A DNA stretch of 55,736 nt from Entamoeba histolytica HM-1:IMSS (lineage: Eukaryota; Evosea; Mastigamoebida; Endamoebidae), in NCBI RefSeq assembly GCF_000208925.1, contig NW_001914883.1, positions 1-55,736 of the forward strand, written 5' to 3'. Position 1 is the first letter of the stretch. Each line of letters begins with the position of its first letter. Position numbers and translations under genes: made by a program. Shown here in pieces: positions 32,501-45,300 of this stretch. The notes below the pieces were generated by a model, which saw only the letters and a list, made by a program, of their open reading frames with translations, ran no database searches and was not told the origin of the DNA.

Positions 32501-35500
32501 GCAAAAAATGCGTTAATTAATGGATCTATTGAAATTGTTTTTTCAATACATTTATTTAATGATGGAAGATGTTTTTTAAATGTTTGAATAAATACATCAT
32601 GTGTTTGATTAAAATCAAATGCATGAATTGTTTTATGTAATACTTCAATAATGTCAAACATTTGTCTAAAATTTTTATTATTATCTGTATTAAAAGAATA
32701 ACTAATACAAGCTCTTAATAAATGCATAAGAGATTTAAGAAGACCAATTTTAGAAATAGAATTTGGATCTTTCTTTAAAAGTAATTGTAATTCTCCTATT
32801 CTTGTTGATAAAATACTCCAATCAAAAGATACAGGAACAACTTCATTAATTCTTTGTTTTAAAAGTTTAATACAATTATCAAGAGTAAGGTCATCAACCT
32901 TTATTAACATAATACTCTGAAGATGTTTTAATACTTGAGTTACACATGAAAAAACTACCCAAGGAACTTCTCTCTTACATAAGAAGTCTCTTCTCATAAA
33001 ACAATGAATATACATTAATCCAGTTCTTAAACCAAAATAATTAAATAAGTCTAACATTTGAGAATATAATATTCTTTTTCCAAAATCTGTTGAAAATATC
33101 CATTGATCTTCTTTTTTAATAATTATTGAATCAATAATAACATTTACACATTTCATAACATTTCTAATAATTTCAGGTGAAAGAGTATGTTTAAATTGAT
33201 CAAGAAACATATGTTTTGTTTCTATTGAAAAGAATTCAATTACTCGATTCATTCTTTTCATTCCTTTTTCAAATAATTCTTGTGGATCTTTTGCTATAAT
33301 ATAATATAAATGTGAAAATCCAATAAATAATTCCCCACATAATTTAAATGATGAAGGAACGTCTGTAGTATAAAATTCATTTAAACGAAAGAGATTAATT
33401 GTTATAGATTTTAATTGATAAATTTTATTTATATGAAACAATTCATTTATATGAGTAAAGTCTATTTTATAAGATAATTTATCACACATCATTTGTAATG
33501 CATCTTTAAATATCTCTATTTTTATTTCATCTACTTTTTCATTCTTTAATAATGATGAAATAATAGTTTCTTCAAATTGAAGAAATGAAAAAAATGGTAA
33601 ATATGTAATATCATCATTAATTCCTATTCCAGAACTATCAATTCTTTTATCAAATTTAGTTGTTGGTTGAAATACTTCAAAAATTCTTTTTGGAACATCA
33701 GAAACATTAATAGGTTTTTTCATTATATTCTTTAATGAACATTCTTTTTGAATATCAAGTAATTTTAAATATTGTTCATTTAACATTACTTCATTTCCAG
33801 GATAAATAATTTTAATAATGTCATATAAAATTTTTGTTTGAGAAACAATAACTGAAACATAAAATTCAAGATATAATATTCTTTTAGAATCAAATGTTTC
33901 TCCAACTTGTCTTATTAACATACAATGTTCTAAACTAAGATGAAATACTAAACGAATAAATTCTTGTAATATTTCATTTCTTATAATAATATATTCTTTT
34001 GAAATATCTTCATTCTTTCGTATTCTTTCTTTTAAATCAAGTAATTTTTCTTTTTCTTCTGATTCTATTACATAACATCCAAATTTAGGTCTAAATGTAA
34101 CTGAACCAAAATCCATAGTTTGAAGTGATTGTAATAATATTTGTAAATCATCACATTGTTTAAGTTGTTGTTCTTGACTTGGATTTTTTATTTTATATAA
34201 TTCTAAATCTAATGATTGTGTTCTTTTTTCTACTTTTGTTCTATAAACAAGACATTGTTTTAATTCTTCAATTGTTGCTAACATATCAGGAACTTGTGAT
34301 TTATTATAAGGTGTTGTAGTAATAAAGATTCTAACTTTATCAAATAAATTTGCAACCATTCGATTATGATAAATATAATTTCCTGTATAACAACTTAATA
34401 CAAATATTACATCTTTAACATATTTTGTATTTAATTTAAATCCCATAGATATATTATGAATAATATCTCCTAATTCATCTATAATTAATGAATATAAAAA
34501 ATATGTATAACAAACAGTTCTTACTAATAATTTAACTTCATTTTCAAAATTTTCCATTATTTTAAAATATGTTTCATTAAAACTTGATTCAATACCACTT
34601 TTATACCATTTTTTAATATTCATTTTTCTTTCAATAAATTTCTTTTGTAATTCTACCATCCAATGATGTAATGGTTCTTCTTTAGGAATAATAGCAACAA
34701 ACACATTGATCATTGCAACTAAACATTTTAAATTTGATTTAAGACATAATGCTTCTCTTTTACATGATGTAAAAATAATTGGATTTGATTTTAATTGAAT
34801 TGAAAGTGATTTTGATGATTCAACTGCTTTAAGACTAACATGTGCTAAGAAAAAGAAAGATGGTTTTGTATTATTTAATAAAATTGATACACGTTCTTGA
34901 ATATATTGTGCTAATTCTTTTTCTTGTTCTATTTCCATATTAGGAAGTACACTTTCAACAATATCATTTCTTATTCCAATAAACGATACAAATTCATCCA
35001 TATCATCTCCCATTTCTTTTAAACTATCTAATAGTTTTTCATTTTGTTTACTAATTTCTTTATATTCTGCACATAATAAAGCAACATGTGAATTTTCAAT
35101 AATATGATCTTTTCTACCTTGATTATAAATAAAAGAATTTACATATGTTGAATCATGAATTTGAATATCAATAAATGGTGTTACAAAAAAATAAATCAAT
35201 CCACTAACCATTCTATTTAAAATTTGTTTTGTTTCATTCCCTCGTTTAATATTAAATGTTTTAAATAGTTTTAAAAATAAGAACATATCATATATAATTT
35301 TTGATATCATATCACTATAATTATCATATAATTCAATATACTCTAAAATACTTGTTCTTTTTTCTTTATCACAACTAATAACTGCTCTAATAGTTATAAC
35401 TAATTCTATAAGATTTATAATTAATTCTCTAACACATAATGCATCAACCATTAATCTTTCTGTTTGTGTAATAATATTTTGAGGTAATATTTTATCATTT

Positions 35501-38500
35501 AAACTATCTGCTGTATTAAAAAAATGTTCTGCTACACTTGTTAATAATCTAATTAATTTAGCTTTTGCTCTTGATTTTTTATCCATTTCAATTGATTGTA
35601 ATGTCATAAATATAGAATGCATCATTTTACTTATTTCTTCAACCATTTCAATTCCTTCAAATATATTTTCATTATTATCATTATCTTCACTTCCAATTCT
35701 TTCATTATCACTTTCACTTTCTTCTTCACTAATTACATTTTCTTCTTCACTTTTTATTTCTTCTTCACTTTGATTAGTTTGTGTATCTATATCTGTATTA
35801 TCTGTTTCTTTAGTATTTTTCTTTTCTTGTTTCATTTCTTCAAAGTTTTCTATTAATTTATTAATTTTTTGAAGACAAAACATATTGATTATTTCATTTC
35901 TTTCTTCAATAATTTTCATAAACATTGCTTCATATTTTGTAATTTTATGAATTTTAATAAATTCTCTATTTCCAATTTGTGAGTTATCATATGCAAATTG
36001 ATAAATACTTTTTCCAATAATTAAAATTTCTTCAAATCTTTGTGATTGATAAAGAATATTACTAACAATAGAGAAGTATGTTATTGCATTCTTTTTAAAA
36101 TGAATTCCTAATAATAAATTAAAACTAATTGTACTAATAATGTGTTTAAGATAATCAATCAATGAATGAACAGGAAATACATCACTTATAAATTCAATAA
36201 GATATTTCCAACAATTTTCTTTCCAAGCTTTATAATCATATTCTTCTGATAATTCTGAAATTGATGAATCAAATTTATTAAAAGCAGTTTGAATATTCAT
36301 AATATTAGGTTCTTCCCAATTTATTGCTGAAATATAAAATAATGTTGATTTAACACAAATATGAATATATTCTTTAAATTGAATAATATAAAATTTATCA
36401 TCTTTTAATTTATTTTCAACTTTAAAACACATAGCACATACTTTAATAACTTTAAAAATAATATCTTGAATATAAACTGTATTTTTATTATTAACATATA
36501 ATTCTAAAACTTTAATTATATGAGAAAGTGGATTTAATATTGTAAGTGTGTCTCTTGGATGATAATAAAGTGTTTTTAAAATTGTATGTGCCATTTGCAT
36601 AAGACAATCATAATTTGTACCTCTTCCTGATAATACTTCTAAAGTTCTTAATGTTATTTGAATCCATTCTGTTAATTCTTCTATTTTATTTGAATCTATT
36701 TCTATGAATGTTATATACTTTTTAAATATTGCAACAAGAGTAGCAAATAATGAAGATATTTCAATATTAAATGATAATATCGTAAGAATTAAAATTCCAA
36801 TTTCTGTTGATTTAGACTGTGAAATTGTTTGAAGTAATGAAATAGAAAATTTACAATCACAAAAATCACTTTGTGTAATTGAAGGATATATAAAGTCTTT
36901 TAATTCAAAATATTGAATTACTCTTTGAATAATAAATATTTCTTCTTCATGAGTTCGTTCTTTTGAAAAATTAAATTTAATACATTCAAAAAATAATTCA
37001 TCAAAATTAATTCGTTCAAAAATCATTAATAATAATCGTCTTGATATACTTTCTATTTTATTTATATTCTTTTCTTTCTTTTGTTCAATAAATATATGAA
37101 AAACTTTCATAAAATCAGGATATTGATTTGAAATAACACCATATGTTTTATTTGATAATATATAATTAAGATATCCTTTAATTACTCCAATTATTTGAAA
37201 ATGAAGAAATTGCATTTCTGTATCAAAATTAGCTTTTTCTTCAAGTTTTTGAATAAATCTTTTTAAAATACTTCCCATTTTAATAAATGAACTTATTCTT
37301 AATAATCCTGGTGATGTTATATTAGTAAAATCTAATTTCATTAACCATCCAAATGACTCAAATAATTTTATTATTTCATTACATGATGTTCTAAATATCT
37401 TATTAAACATTTCTTCTGTTACGTTTGCATAATGAAGAATTTCATTTATTTCTTTGATTTCTTCCATTAATTTACATATTACTCCACATTTTTCTGATTC
37501 TGGGTCATTAATAATTTCAGATGATAAACAGAGTTTAATTGCATTATGTGAAATATCAATAAATCTCCATTTTAATGATTTATCTGTTCCAAAATACCAA
37601 TGAAGTATTGTCCTAATAAATGTAAAACAATAATTACTAATCCCAACTAAATACAATCCATTTGATACAAATACTTGTGAAAATGAAACTCCAAGAACTG
37701 ACTTTAATGCATCTAAAGATGATAAAATTATTGCTTCAACAGAAATATCTCCCTCATCATATTTCAATGTATTTTGTAATAATTGTTCTAATGGAGTATC
37801 TTCAAATAATGTTTTAATAATTTTATTTCCATGTGAGAATTCTTGAAGTTTAACAATATATAAATTAAATATGTCTCTATAAATTTTAGATAACATAAAT
37901 ATTGGAATTTCATTAGGATCTTTTGTTTGTATAATTTGTTTAATTTTTAAATGAATGTCATTTAATTGATAAATACAACCAAAAACAGTTAAAAACAAAT
38001 ATTTTTTCTGATGACTATATCTTAAACTTGTAAATACTATATCATTTAATCCTATTAATATCATTACTTTATATAATAATTCATTTTTAATTGTTGTAGT
38101 TGGCATTGTTTTAATTGATGTCATAAATGTCACTAATTCATTAATTAATGTATTCATTTGTTCTAATTGTATTGGTGCAGTAAAATAAACATTAATAACT
38201 CTTTGAAAATTTCTAAAGATAAATGTACTTTTGTAAATTAAAACACTTAATGACTTAACATCCATAGAATTTACAATAACACAATACATTCTTTCAAATA
38301 ATGTCTTTAAAATAAAATATGTTTCTGTTATTTGATTTAATGGTCTATTAATCTTTGGAAGAGATTGTAATGATAATTCATATTCCATTGTTCTAGACCT
38401 AATATTAGAATGTATTTTATCTTTATTTTCTTGTGCAATAATAAGTTTATGAAATAATTCTTTATGTCTTTGAAATACTTTATCAATATCTTGTTTTTCT

Positions 38501-39536
38501 TTTGATTTGTCACTATAAATATTGTAATTTGTTGATAATTCAAAAATATTAGTATAAAATTCGTCTTTCTTGAGTATTTCATTGATATAAGTAAAAAAAC
38601 TTGGTTCATTTTTTTCATAAGTATTATCTAATGAATATTCTTTTATTACATCTATACAAAGAATTTGTGTAGGAATTGCTATTTTTGATATTATCTTCAT
38701 TTGCCTTAATTCTTCAATAAAATAAAGTTCTTTTCTGTATGAATGGTTGAAAGGAAATAAGTCTAAATTAATATTTAATGTATCTTTATTTCTGAGAAAT
38801 TTAAATCTAAAACCAATATGAATTTTTAATTCTTCTACAAGTGCTTGTTCTGTAATTGAATTTGTTTTACTATTTTCAATAAACTTCTTCATCCTATTTT
38901 GTGTTTTTATTTTCCATTGTTTAAATACTTCATTCGATAATATTCTAATTGAATTATATATTGGTTTTGTATATTCATTTTCAAGTTCATTTAATCTTTG
39001 TATTGGATTTCCTTGATATCCATTCCCAACTTGATAAAGTTCTTTTGAAATTTGACGTGACTTAGTTGAAATGATAGAAATGAAGAAACAATAAATTGTG
39101 AAGAAACAATGTACTGTATAAATAAATCCTAAAAGAAGTAATCCAATAACTTCATTTTTATATTTGTCAAATGATTGATTATCATCTTCATTAACAAAAG
39201 ATTGATTTTTAGGTATAATAAACACTCTATAATAATTACTTTTATCCTAAAAGACATTTTTTTTTAAACAAAAATAATATAATACATTAAATGGTATTGA
39301 ACAAACTGATATAATTGTAATAATAAATATAAATGATCATATAATTCTGAATCTTTATTACGAATATATTCTATCCATTCAATTACATAATTTGTTGCTA
39401 AATTAAGTGTATTAATAAATTCTTGAAAGTGATGTCTTAATTCTACTATCATTGTTGGATCATTTATTTCTTTTATTTTATCAATTTTTTCAACCATAGT
39501 TTGAAGACAGCTTGTTTGAAACGACGGTTGTTCCAT
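29548..39536 (-). CDS. Giant protein of unknown function, about 3302 aa, two exons
   Basis: Exon 1 is 39536-39307 (ATG plus 76 codons and two bases); exon 2 is 39226-29548. The long frame of exon 2 opens at a GTG and has no ATG for its first ~110 codons, while an in-frame TAG lies just upstream, so it needs the 5' exon; splicing GTTTGT...TAG restores one frame through a split Gln codon. The protein is almost wholly helical and Leu/Ile/Lys-rich, like a long alpha-solenoid. One hydrophobic stretch near residue 104-131 (VIGLLLLGFIYTVHCFFTIYCFF...) could be a membrane segment. A very acidic stretch (SEEEIKSEEENVISEEES... and DNDNNENIFEG) lies near 1250-1310. No kinase, GTPase or repeat signature was seen. 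It may be a scaffold; I do not recognise the family. Confidence 0.7.
39227..39306 (-). other. Intron of the giant gene (80 bases)
   Basis: Runs GTTTGTTCAATACC...ATTATAG on the minus strand. Another acceptor, TTTTAG, lies 20 bases earlier and looks stronger by its pyrimidine run, but using it would shift into a frame that stops early. The proposed acceptor keeps the 3224-codon frame. Confidence 0.65.
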
Positions 39537-39632
39537 TTGATTATAATAAAAAAGAAAATAATAAGTCTCTTTTCAGTTATTTCTTTTAAGTTCATTCTTT
39601 TAATAACAAAATTCTAAAATAAAATGTTATTC

Positions 39633-41651
39633 TTAATTCAATGAAATTTTCTTTATTATCCATTGTTGTGCTTCTGCTGTCGTTTGTTTTTCATATAATT
39701 CTTGTTGAAGAATATCCTCTAAAATATTCTCAATTGTTGATGGTGTATATCTTCTCCAAATAGTCTTAAAAATAATTTCTGCCAATTCCATATTTCCTTT
39801 GATCAATGATTTGTGTAAAGCTTGAGAACAAAGTAATTTATAACTAATAGTAAGTTTGTCTAAAGGGAAAGCAAGGAGTCTTTCAAGGAAAATAGGAACT
39901 AAATCATCAGTAAGACTGTCTAATGCTTTATTAAAGGATGAAATAACAGTAATGAAAATTGCATAAACAATTTGTTGATCTTTATTAAGTTGATGTTTTT
40001 GATAATATAAATCAATAGGTGTAAAAACTTGTTGAAACATTACAATAACATCTAATTGTGGAAGGTCATCAGTAATAATAATCATATGTTGTAATAATTC
40101 ATAAGGTTTTAATTTTAATAATGGAATTATTAATGGTCTAAGCCAATTTGTTTGATGATGAGTAATTGATGTAATAAGTTCATCAGGAATAGAAATAACT
40201 TGATTTTCATGTGTAATTCCAAGTAATGAATATACTTTAGCAATTTTTTCTTCAGTAGGATTATTACATAATTGAACTGTTACATCAGCTAAATTAAATT
40301 TTTGAGGTTCCCATTCTTTTTTTGTTGGAGTATGTAATAAAATATGTTCTGGTTGTATTGTTTGTTGTAATTCAGTAAAATATGTTTCAACATCTTGAGG
40401 ATTCCATCCATTAGCCATACTTATTAAATATTCATGATTATATCGTTCTTTAAATCTTTTTATAGCATATTCTCTATATTCAGGTTTTGTTGAAAGGAAA
40501 ATAATTAGAGGAAGATCATTTCCAAGTCTATCTAAGAACCTTGTGATTAATTGAGAATTTAAATGTTGAATACCAACTAATGTATTTTTAAAATCATTTA
40601 ACAGAAAATATAACATTCCTTCTTTCATATCAGTTGAATATTTCATTTTTTCATTAAATAAATATTCATTAAATGATTTTAATGAATTAGAATAAAATCC
40701 AATAGACACATCTGGATTATTCCATGGAACAATAGATGATACTTCATAATTCTTTATTGTATCTACAATAATTGGATTTTTCATTTTTCTTATATTATAA
40801 ATGTACATTCTATGGTTTGTTAAAATAATAAGGAATCTATAATAAAAATGAATTTTATAATCTTCATTTGGAAGTTTAATTACTCCAATTTTTATTGGAA
40901 TAAGAAGATTAGACTTTGAATCAATTAAATAAATTTCTCCATTTTCTGAAATCATTAATAGATCTGATGTTTGTGGATGAATATAATATTGAACAACTCT
41001 AAAGTCATTTGTTTTAAATGTTCCAGATGTTGCTTGAACTTCTAAAAGTTCATTTGTAATAAATTTGTAAAATTGAATATTTTGACGTTGAATAATGAAT
41101 AATCCATATTTTGACATAATAACATTAGATGCAACTCCTTTTAATTGAACATCTTCTATATTTTGAACTAAAACAGCGAAATGTTTTGCTTCTTGAATTT
41201 TATCTGTTTTTTCACTATTTTCATTTAATAAAACAACAGAATAACTATAGATTTGTAATATATCTTCTCCAACAAAGAAATACATTTTTGATAATTCAGG
41301 GTCATGAAATGAAAGTTTATTATTGTTTTCTACAAAAAATGTATCTACTGCACTAATCCATTTATCTTCTTCTTGTTTATACATATCAAAAAAGATTTTT
41401 CCAGTACAATCTCCCCTAATAATGATATTTGTCTTTTCATTAAAAATAGAAAACGTTCTTCCTTCTCCTAATTCATCAAATCCACCAAATGTTCCATTTG
41501 AATTGTAATATCTAAATGTTCCATCTTGTAAAACAAAGAATGTAAATGTTTTATTCATAATCATTTCAATCAATCCTTTATTACAAATATTATCAATTAA
41601 ATTATCTGCATATTTCAATGGTTGAATTTCTTTAATATCAAGAATATTCAT
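39633..41651 (-). CDS. Beta-propeller plus helical protein, 672 aa, unknown
   Basis: The first ~330 residues are strand-rich with repeated short hydrophobic strands and turns (FFVLQDGTFRYYNSNG near 38-53, DLLMISENGEIYLIDS near 235-250, FLIILTNHRMYIYNIRK near 275-291), like a WD-type propeller without classical WD dipeptides. From about 345 the sequence is helical, with NDLPLIIFLSTKPEYREYAIKRFKERYN and the C-terminal solenoid YKLLCSQALHKSLIKGNMELAEIIFKTIW. Propeller-solenoid architecture is shared by vesicle coat, tethering (HOPS, RMC1) and nucleoporin proteins; none fits well enough to name. The ATG is the only one near the start. It lies about 100 bases upstream of the giant gene's start on the same strand and diverges from the MIP18 gene. 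Confidence 0.6.
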   Translation of the reverse strand: MNILDIKEIQPLKYADNLIDNICNKGLIEMIMNKTFTFFVLQDGTFRYYNSNGTFGGFDELGEGRTFSIFNEKTNIIIRGDCTGKIFFDMYKQEEDKWISAVDTFFVENNNKLSFHDPELSKMYFFVGEDILQIYSYSVVLLNENSEKTDKIQEAKHFAVLVQNIEDVQLKGVASNVIMSKYGLFIIQRQNIQFYKFITNELLEVQATSGTFKTNDFRVVQYYIHPQTSDLLMISENGEIYLIDSKSNLLIPIKIGVIKLPNEDYKIHFYYRFLIILTNHRMYIYNIRKMKNPIIVDTIKNYEVSSIVPWNNPDVSIGFYSNSLKSFNEYLFNEKMKYSTDMKEGMLYFLLNDFKNTLVGIQHLNSQLITRFLDRLGNDLPLIIFLSTKPEYREYAIKRFKERYNHEYLISMANGWNPQDVETYFTELQQTIQPEHILLHTPTKKEWEPQKFNLADVTVQLCNNPTEEKIAKVYSLLGITHENQVISIPDELITSITHHQTNWLRPLIIPLLKLKPYELLQHMIIITDDLPQLDVIVMFQQVFTPIDLYYQKHQLNKDQQIVYAIFITVISSFNKALDSLTDDLVPIFLERLLAFPLDKLTISYKLLCSQALHKSLIKGNMELAEIIFKTIWRRYTPSTIENILEDILQQELYEKQTTAEAQQWIIKKISLN

Positions 41652-41757
41652 TAATTTTTTTAAGTTCCCTTTAAATTTCTATGCAAAACAAATGAAAACA
41701 AATTAAATCTTAAAACTTGATTAATAAAAAACATTTAGTTTATTTTTCTACTCTGCA

Positions 41758-42219
41758 ATGACAACATCAAATCCAACACCTCATGTTTACCAAGAATTAG
41801 ATATCCATCGCACTATCTCTGAAAGTGTTGAAGATTTAAATATTCGTGAAGATATTGATGAATTAGAAATATATGAACATATAAGAAGAATTAAAGACCC
41901 AGAACATCCATCTGTCACTTTAGAACAATTAAAAGTAATAAGTCCTGATCTAATTAGTGTTGATGATAAAGGAAATCATATTATTGTCAAATTTACACCA
42001 ACAGTAGATAACTGTACAATGGCAACTTTGATTGGTTTGGCTATTCGGACTAAGTTAATGAGAATTCTTCCACCACGTATTAAATTAGACATTTATTTAA
42101 CAGAAGGAACACATCAAACTGAAGAAGATGTTAATAAACAATTAAATGATAAAGAAAGAATAGCAGCAGCACTTGAAAAACAAACATTACTTCAGTTAGT
42201 TAATAAATGTCTTGTTTAA
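41758..42219 (+). CDS. MIP18/CIA2-family protein (cytosolic Fe-S cluster targeting)
   Basis: A DUF59/MIP18 protein of 153 residues, the usual length of eukaryotic CIA2. It acts with CIA1 and MMS19 to pass Fe-S clusters to cytosolic and nuclear apoproteins such as DNA polymerases and helicases. Landmarks: EDIDELEIYEHIRRIKDPEHPSVTLEQL (31-58), the reactive C86 in PTVDNCTMATLIGLAIR, LPPRIKLDIYLTEGTHQTE (104-122) and VNKQLNDKERIAAA (125-138). All expected residues are present. Entamoeba has a reduced mitosome, so a cytosolic Fe-S targeting factor is expected. It shares a divergent ~105-base promoter region with the propeller-type gene and lies 140 bases before the adaptin gene. Confidence 0.95.
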   Translation: MTTSNPTPHVYQELDIHRTISESVEDLNIREDIDELEIYEHIRRIKDPEHPSVTLEQLKVISPDLISVDDKGNHIIVKFTPTVDNCTMATLIGLAIRTKLMRILPPRIKLDIYLTEGTHQTEEDVNKQLNDKERIAAALEKQTLLQLVNKCLV

Positions 42220-42359
42220 AAAAGAAGGAATAAATAAAAAAAAAATTAAAGAAAGAAATAAAGAAATAAATAAATGATTAATTATTCATTAGTTTTTTCA
42301 TTAATTAAAAGAAAATAAAAGTTTTAAAGAAAAAACTTAAAATAAATAAAATTTCAACA

Positions 42360-45300
42360 ATGTCAAAGTATTTTGTTTCAAGTCATAGAGGAGAAATTCA
42401 AGATCTTAGAGAAAAATTAAATAGTAGTAAAGATGATGTTAGAACAGAAGCAGTTAAAAGAATTGTTGCAGCAATGACAGAAGGAAAAGATGTTTCTATG
42501 CTTTTCATTGATGTTTTAAAGTGTATGCAAACAAATAAATTAGAACTCAAGAAGTTAGTTTATTTGTATTTAATGAATTACTCTAGAAGTCAACCAGAAC
42601 GTGCTATTTTAGTTGTTAATTCATTTGTTAAAGATTCAAGTGATCCTAATCCACTCATTCGAGCATTAGCAATTAGAACTATGGGATGTATTAGAGTACA
42701 AAATGTATTTGAATATTTTATTGAACCACTTGGAAAATGTTTAAAAGATAAAGATCCATATGTTAGAAAAACAGCAGTACTTTGTGTTTTAAAATTATAT
42801 TGTATGGATCCAGTTAATATTGAACAACATGGATTTCTTAATACATTAAGAGATATGTTATTAGATGATAATCAAATGGTTGTTTCTAATGTTATTGCAG
42901 CATTACATGAAATTGGAAATAATGGAGGAAAAGAATGGATTATTGAAGAAAAGATGGTTAGACCATTATTAAGTGCATTAGATGGAAGTAATGAATGGGG
43001 ACAAGTTTATATTATGGATGCTATTGCTACATATATTCCAAAAGAATCAAAAGAAGCAGAAAATATATGTGAAAGAGTAATTAATAAACTTACACATAAT
43101 AATCCATCAGTTGTTATGGCAGCAGCAAAAATTGTATTAAAACATTTAGAAGTAATTTCACCACAAATTGCTAATATTTATTGTAAAAGATTATCTGCAC
43201 CATTAGTTAGTATAGTATTAAGTAATAGTTCTAAACATGATTATGAAATTCAATATATTACTCTTCGATGTATTAATTTAATAATACAAAAATATCCACA
43301 TTTATTTAGTAATCAATTAAGAACATTTTATTGTTCATATGATGAACCAATTTATATTAAAATAGAAAAATTAGAAATTATGTTAATGTTAGTTAATGAA
43401 AGTAATGTAATGGATATTCTTGTAGAATTAAAAGAATATGCTCTTTCAGCTGATATTGAATTTGTTAGAAAATCAGTTCAAGCATTTGGAAAATGTGCAT
43501 TAAAATTAGAAAAAGTTGCAGATAGATGTGTTAAACAATTAGTTGAATTAATTGAATTAGGTCAAAATTATATTGTACAAGAAGCATGTATTGTAATGAA
43601 AGACTTATTTAGAAAATATCCACAAAAATATCTTCCAGTAATTGCAAAATTATGTGATAATTTAAATACATTAGATGATCCAAATGCTAAAGCTGCTATG
43701 ATTTGGATTATTGGAGAATATAATCAACTTATTACTAATTCATTTGATCTTCTTAATGAATTTATGAATTCATTTGCTGATGAACCACTTAATGTTCAAT
43801 TAGCTCTTCTTACTGCATCAGTTAAATTATTTATTCAACAACCAGACTCACAAGATTTAGTACAAAAAGCATTAAGTGAAGCATCTAATTCAGCATCATT
43901 TGATATTAGAGATCGTGCACATATTTATTGGAGAATTTTATTTGATCATCCACAACAAACACATGATATTATGTTAAAAGAACGTGATGTCATTACATTC
44001 CAAACTCAACAACTTCATCCACAAATTCTTAATTCTCTTATTTCAGAATTAGGTGAATTATCTGCTGTTTATCAAAAAGTTCCAGCATCTTTTGTAGTAA
44101 AATTGAAAAAAATTGGAGTAAGTGCTAAATTAGATGAAGAAGAAGGTGGAAGTGAAATGAGTGATCTTCTTTGCTTCGATGGAGGAAGTTCTAATCTTAT
44201 TGGAACTGCTTCTAAAAATGTTTTAGACTTTGATGAAGATACTTCAAAGAGAAATGATTCAATGAAAGATATTTTCTCTATTGGAAAACAAACTGTTCCA
44301 ATTAATCGTTTAGTTGCATTACCAAAAACACCAACTGATATGAAAGTTGATGCTTCATTAATTTATGAAGGTGGTAGTTTATTCTTACAATTAGAAATTA
44401 CAAATAATAGTCCATTAACAATGACTAATTTCCAAATGCAATTTAATAAAAATGTTTTTGGATTAGTTCCTGGTCAATTAAATATTGATGCCATTCCTCC
44501 AAATAAACGTTGGGGTGCTTTACTTCCAGTTGGACTTATTCCTCCTGAAATTACAACTCCTGTTTCTTCTCGTTTAGAAGTTGCTATTGCTAATTCTACA
44601 CAACAAATTTATTTCTATGTTCTTGAAATGCCAATTGGTTTATTAATGAAAGAACAGTCTCAAGTTGATATTGCTAATTGTGCTAATTTATGGAACTCTC
44701 TTCCAAATACTATGTCTAAAGAATATAAAGGATCTGGACTTGAACTTAAACTTCAAAAATTATCTACTTTCATTTTAGTTGCAACAAAAAAGGCTAATGA
44801 CAAAGAACTATTAATGTACACAATTAAATTCCTTAACGACATCGACGTTATGGTTGAAATTACTTCTACTTCTAAAGGATATAAAATCCTTGCTAAATGC
44901 ATCGACAAACAATATTTATCCTTTATTNNNNNNNNNNNNNNNNNNNNNNNNNNNNNNNNNNNNNNNNNNNNNNNNNNNNNNNNNNNNNNNNNNNNNNNNN
45001 NNNNNNNNNNNNNNNNNNNNNNNNNNNTTGATGCTTCATTAATTTATGAAGGTGGTAGTTTATTCTTACAATTAGAAATTACAAATAATAGTCCATTAAC
45101 AATGACTAATTTCCAAATGCAATTTAATAAAAATGTTTTTGGATTAGTTCCTGGTCAATTAAATATTGATGCCATTCCTCCAAATAAACGTTGGGGTGCT
45201 TTACTTCCAGTTGGACTTATTCCTCCTGAAATTACAACTCCTGTTTCTTCTCGTTTAGAAGTTGCTATTGCTAATTCTACACAACAAATTTATTTCTATG

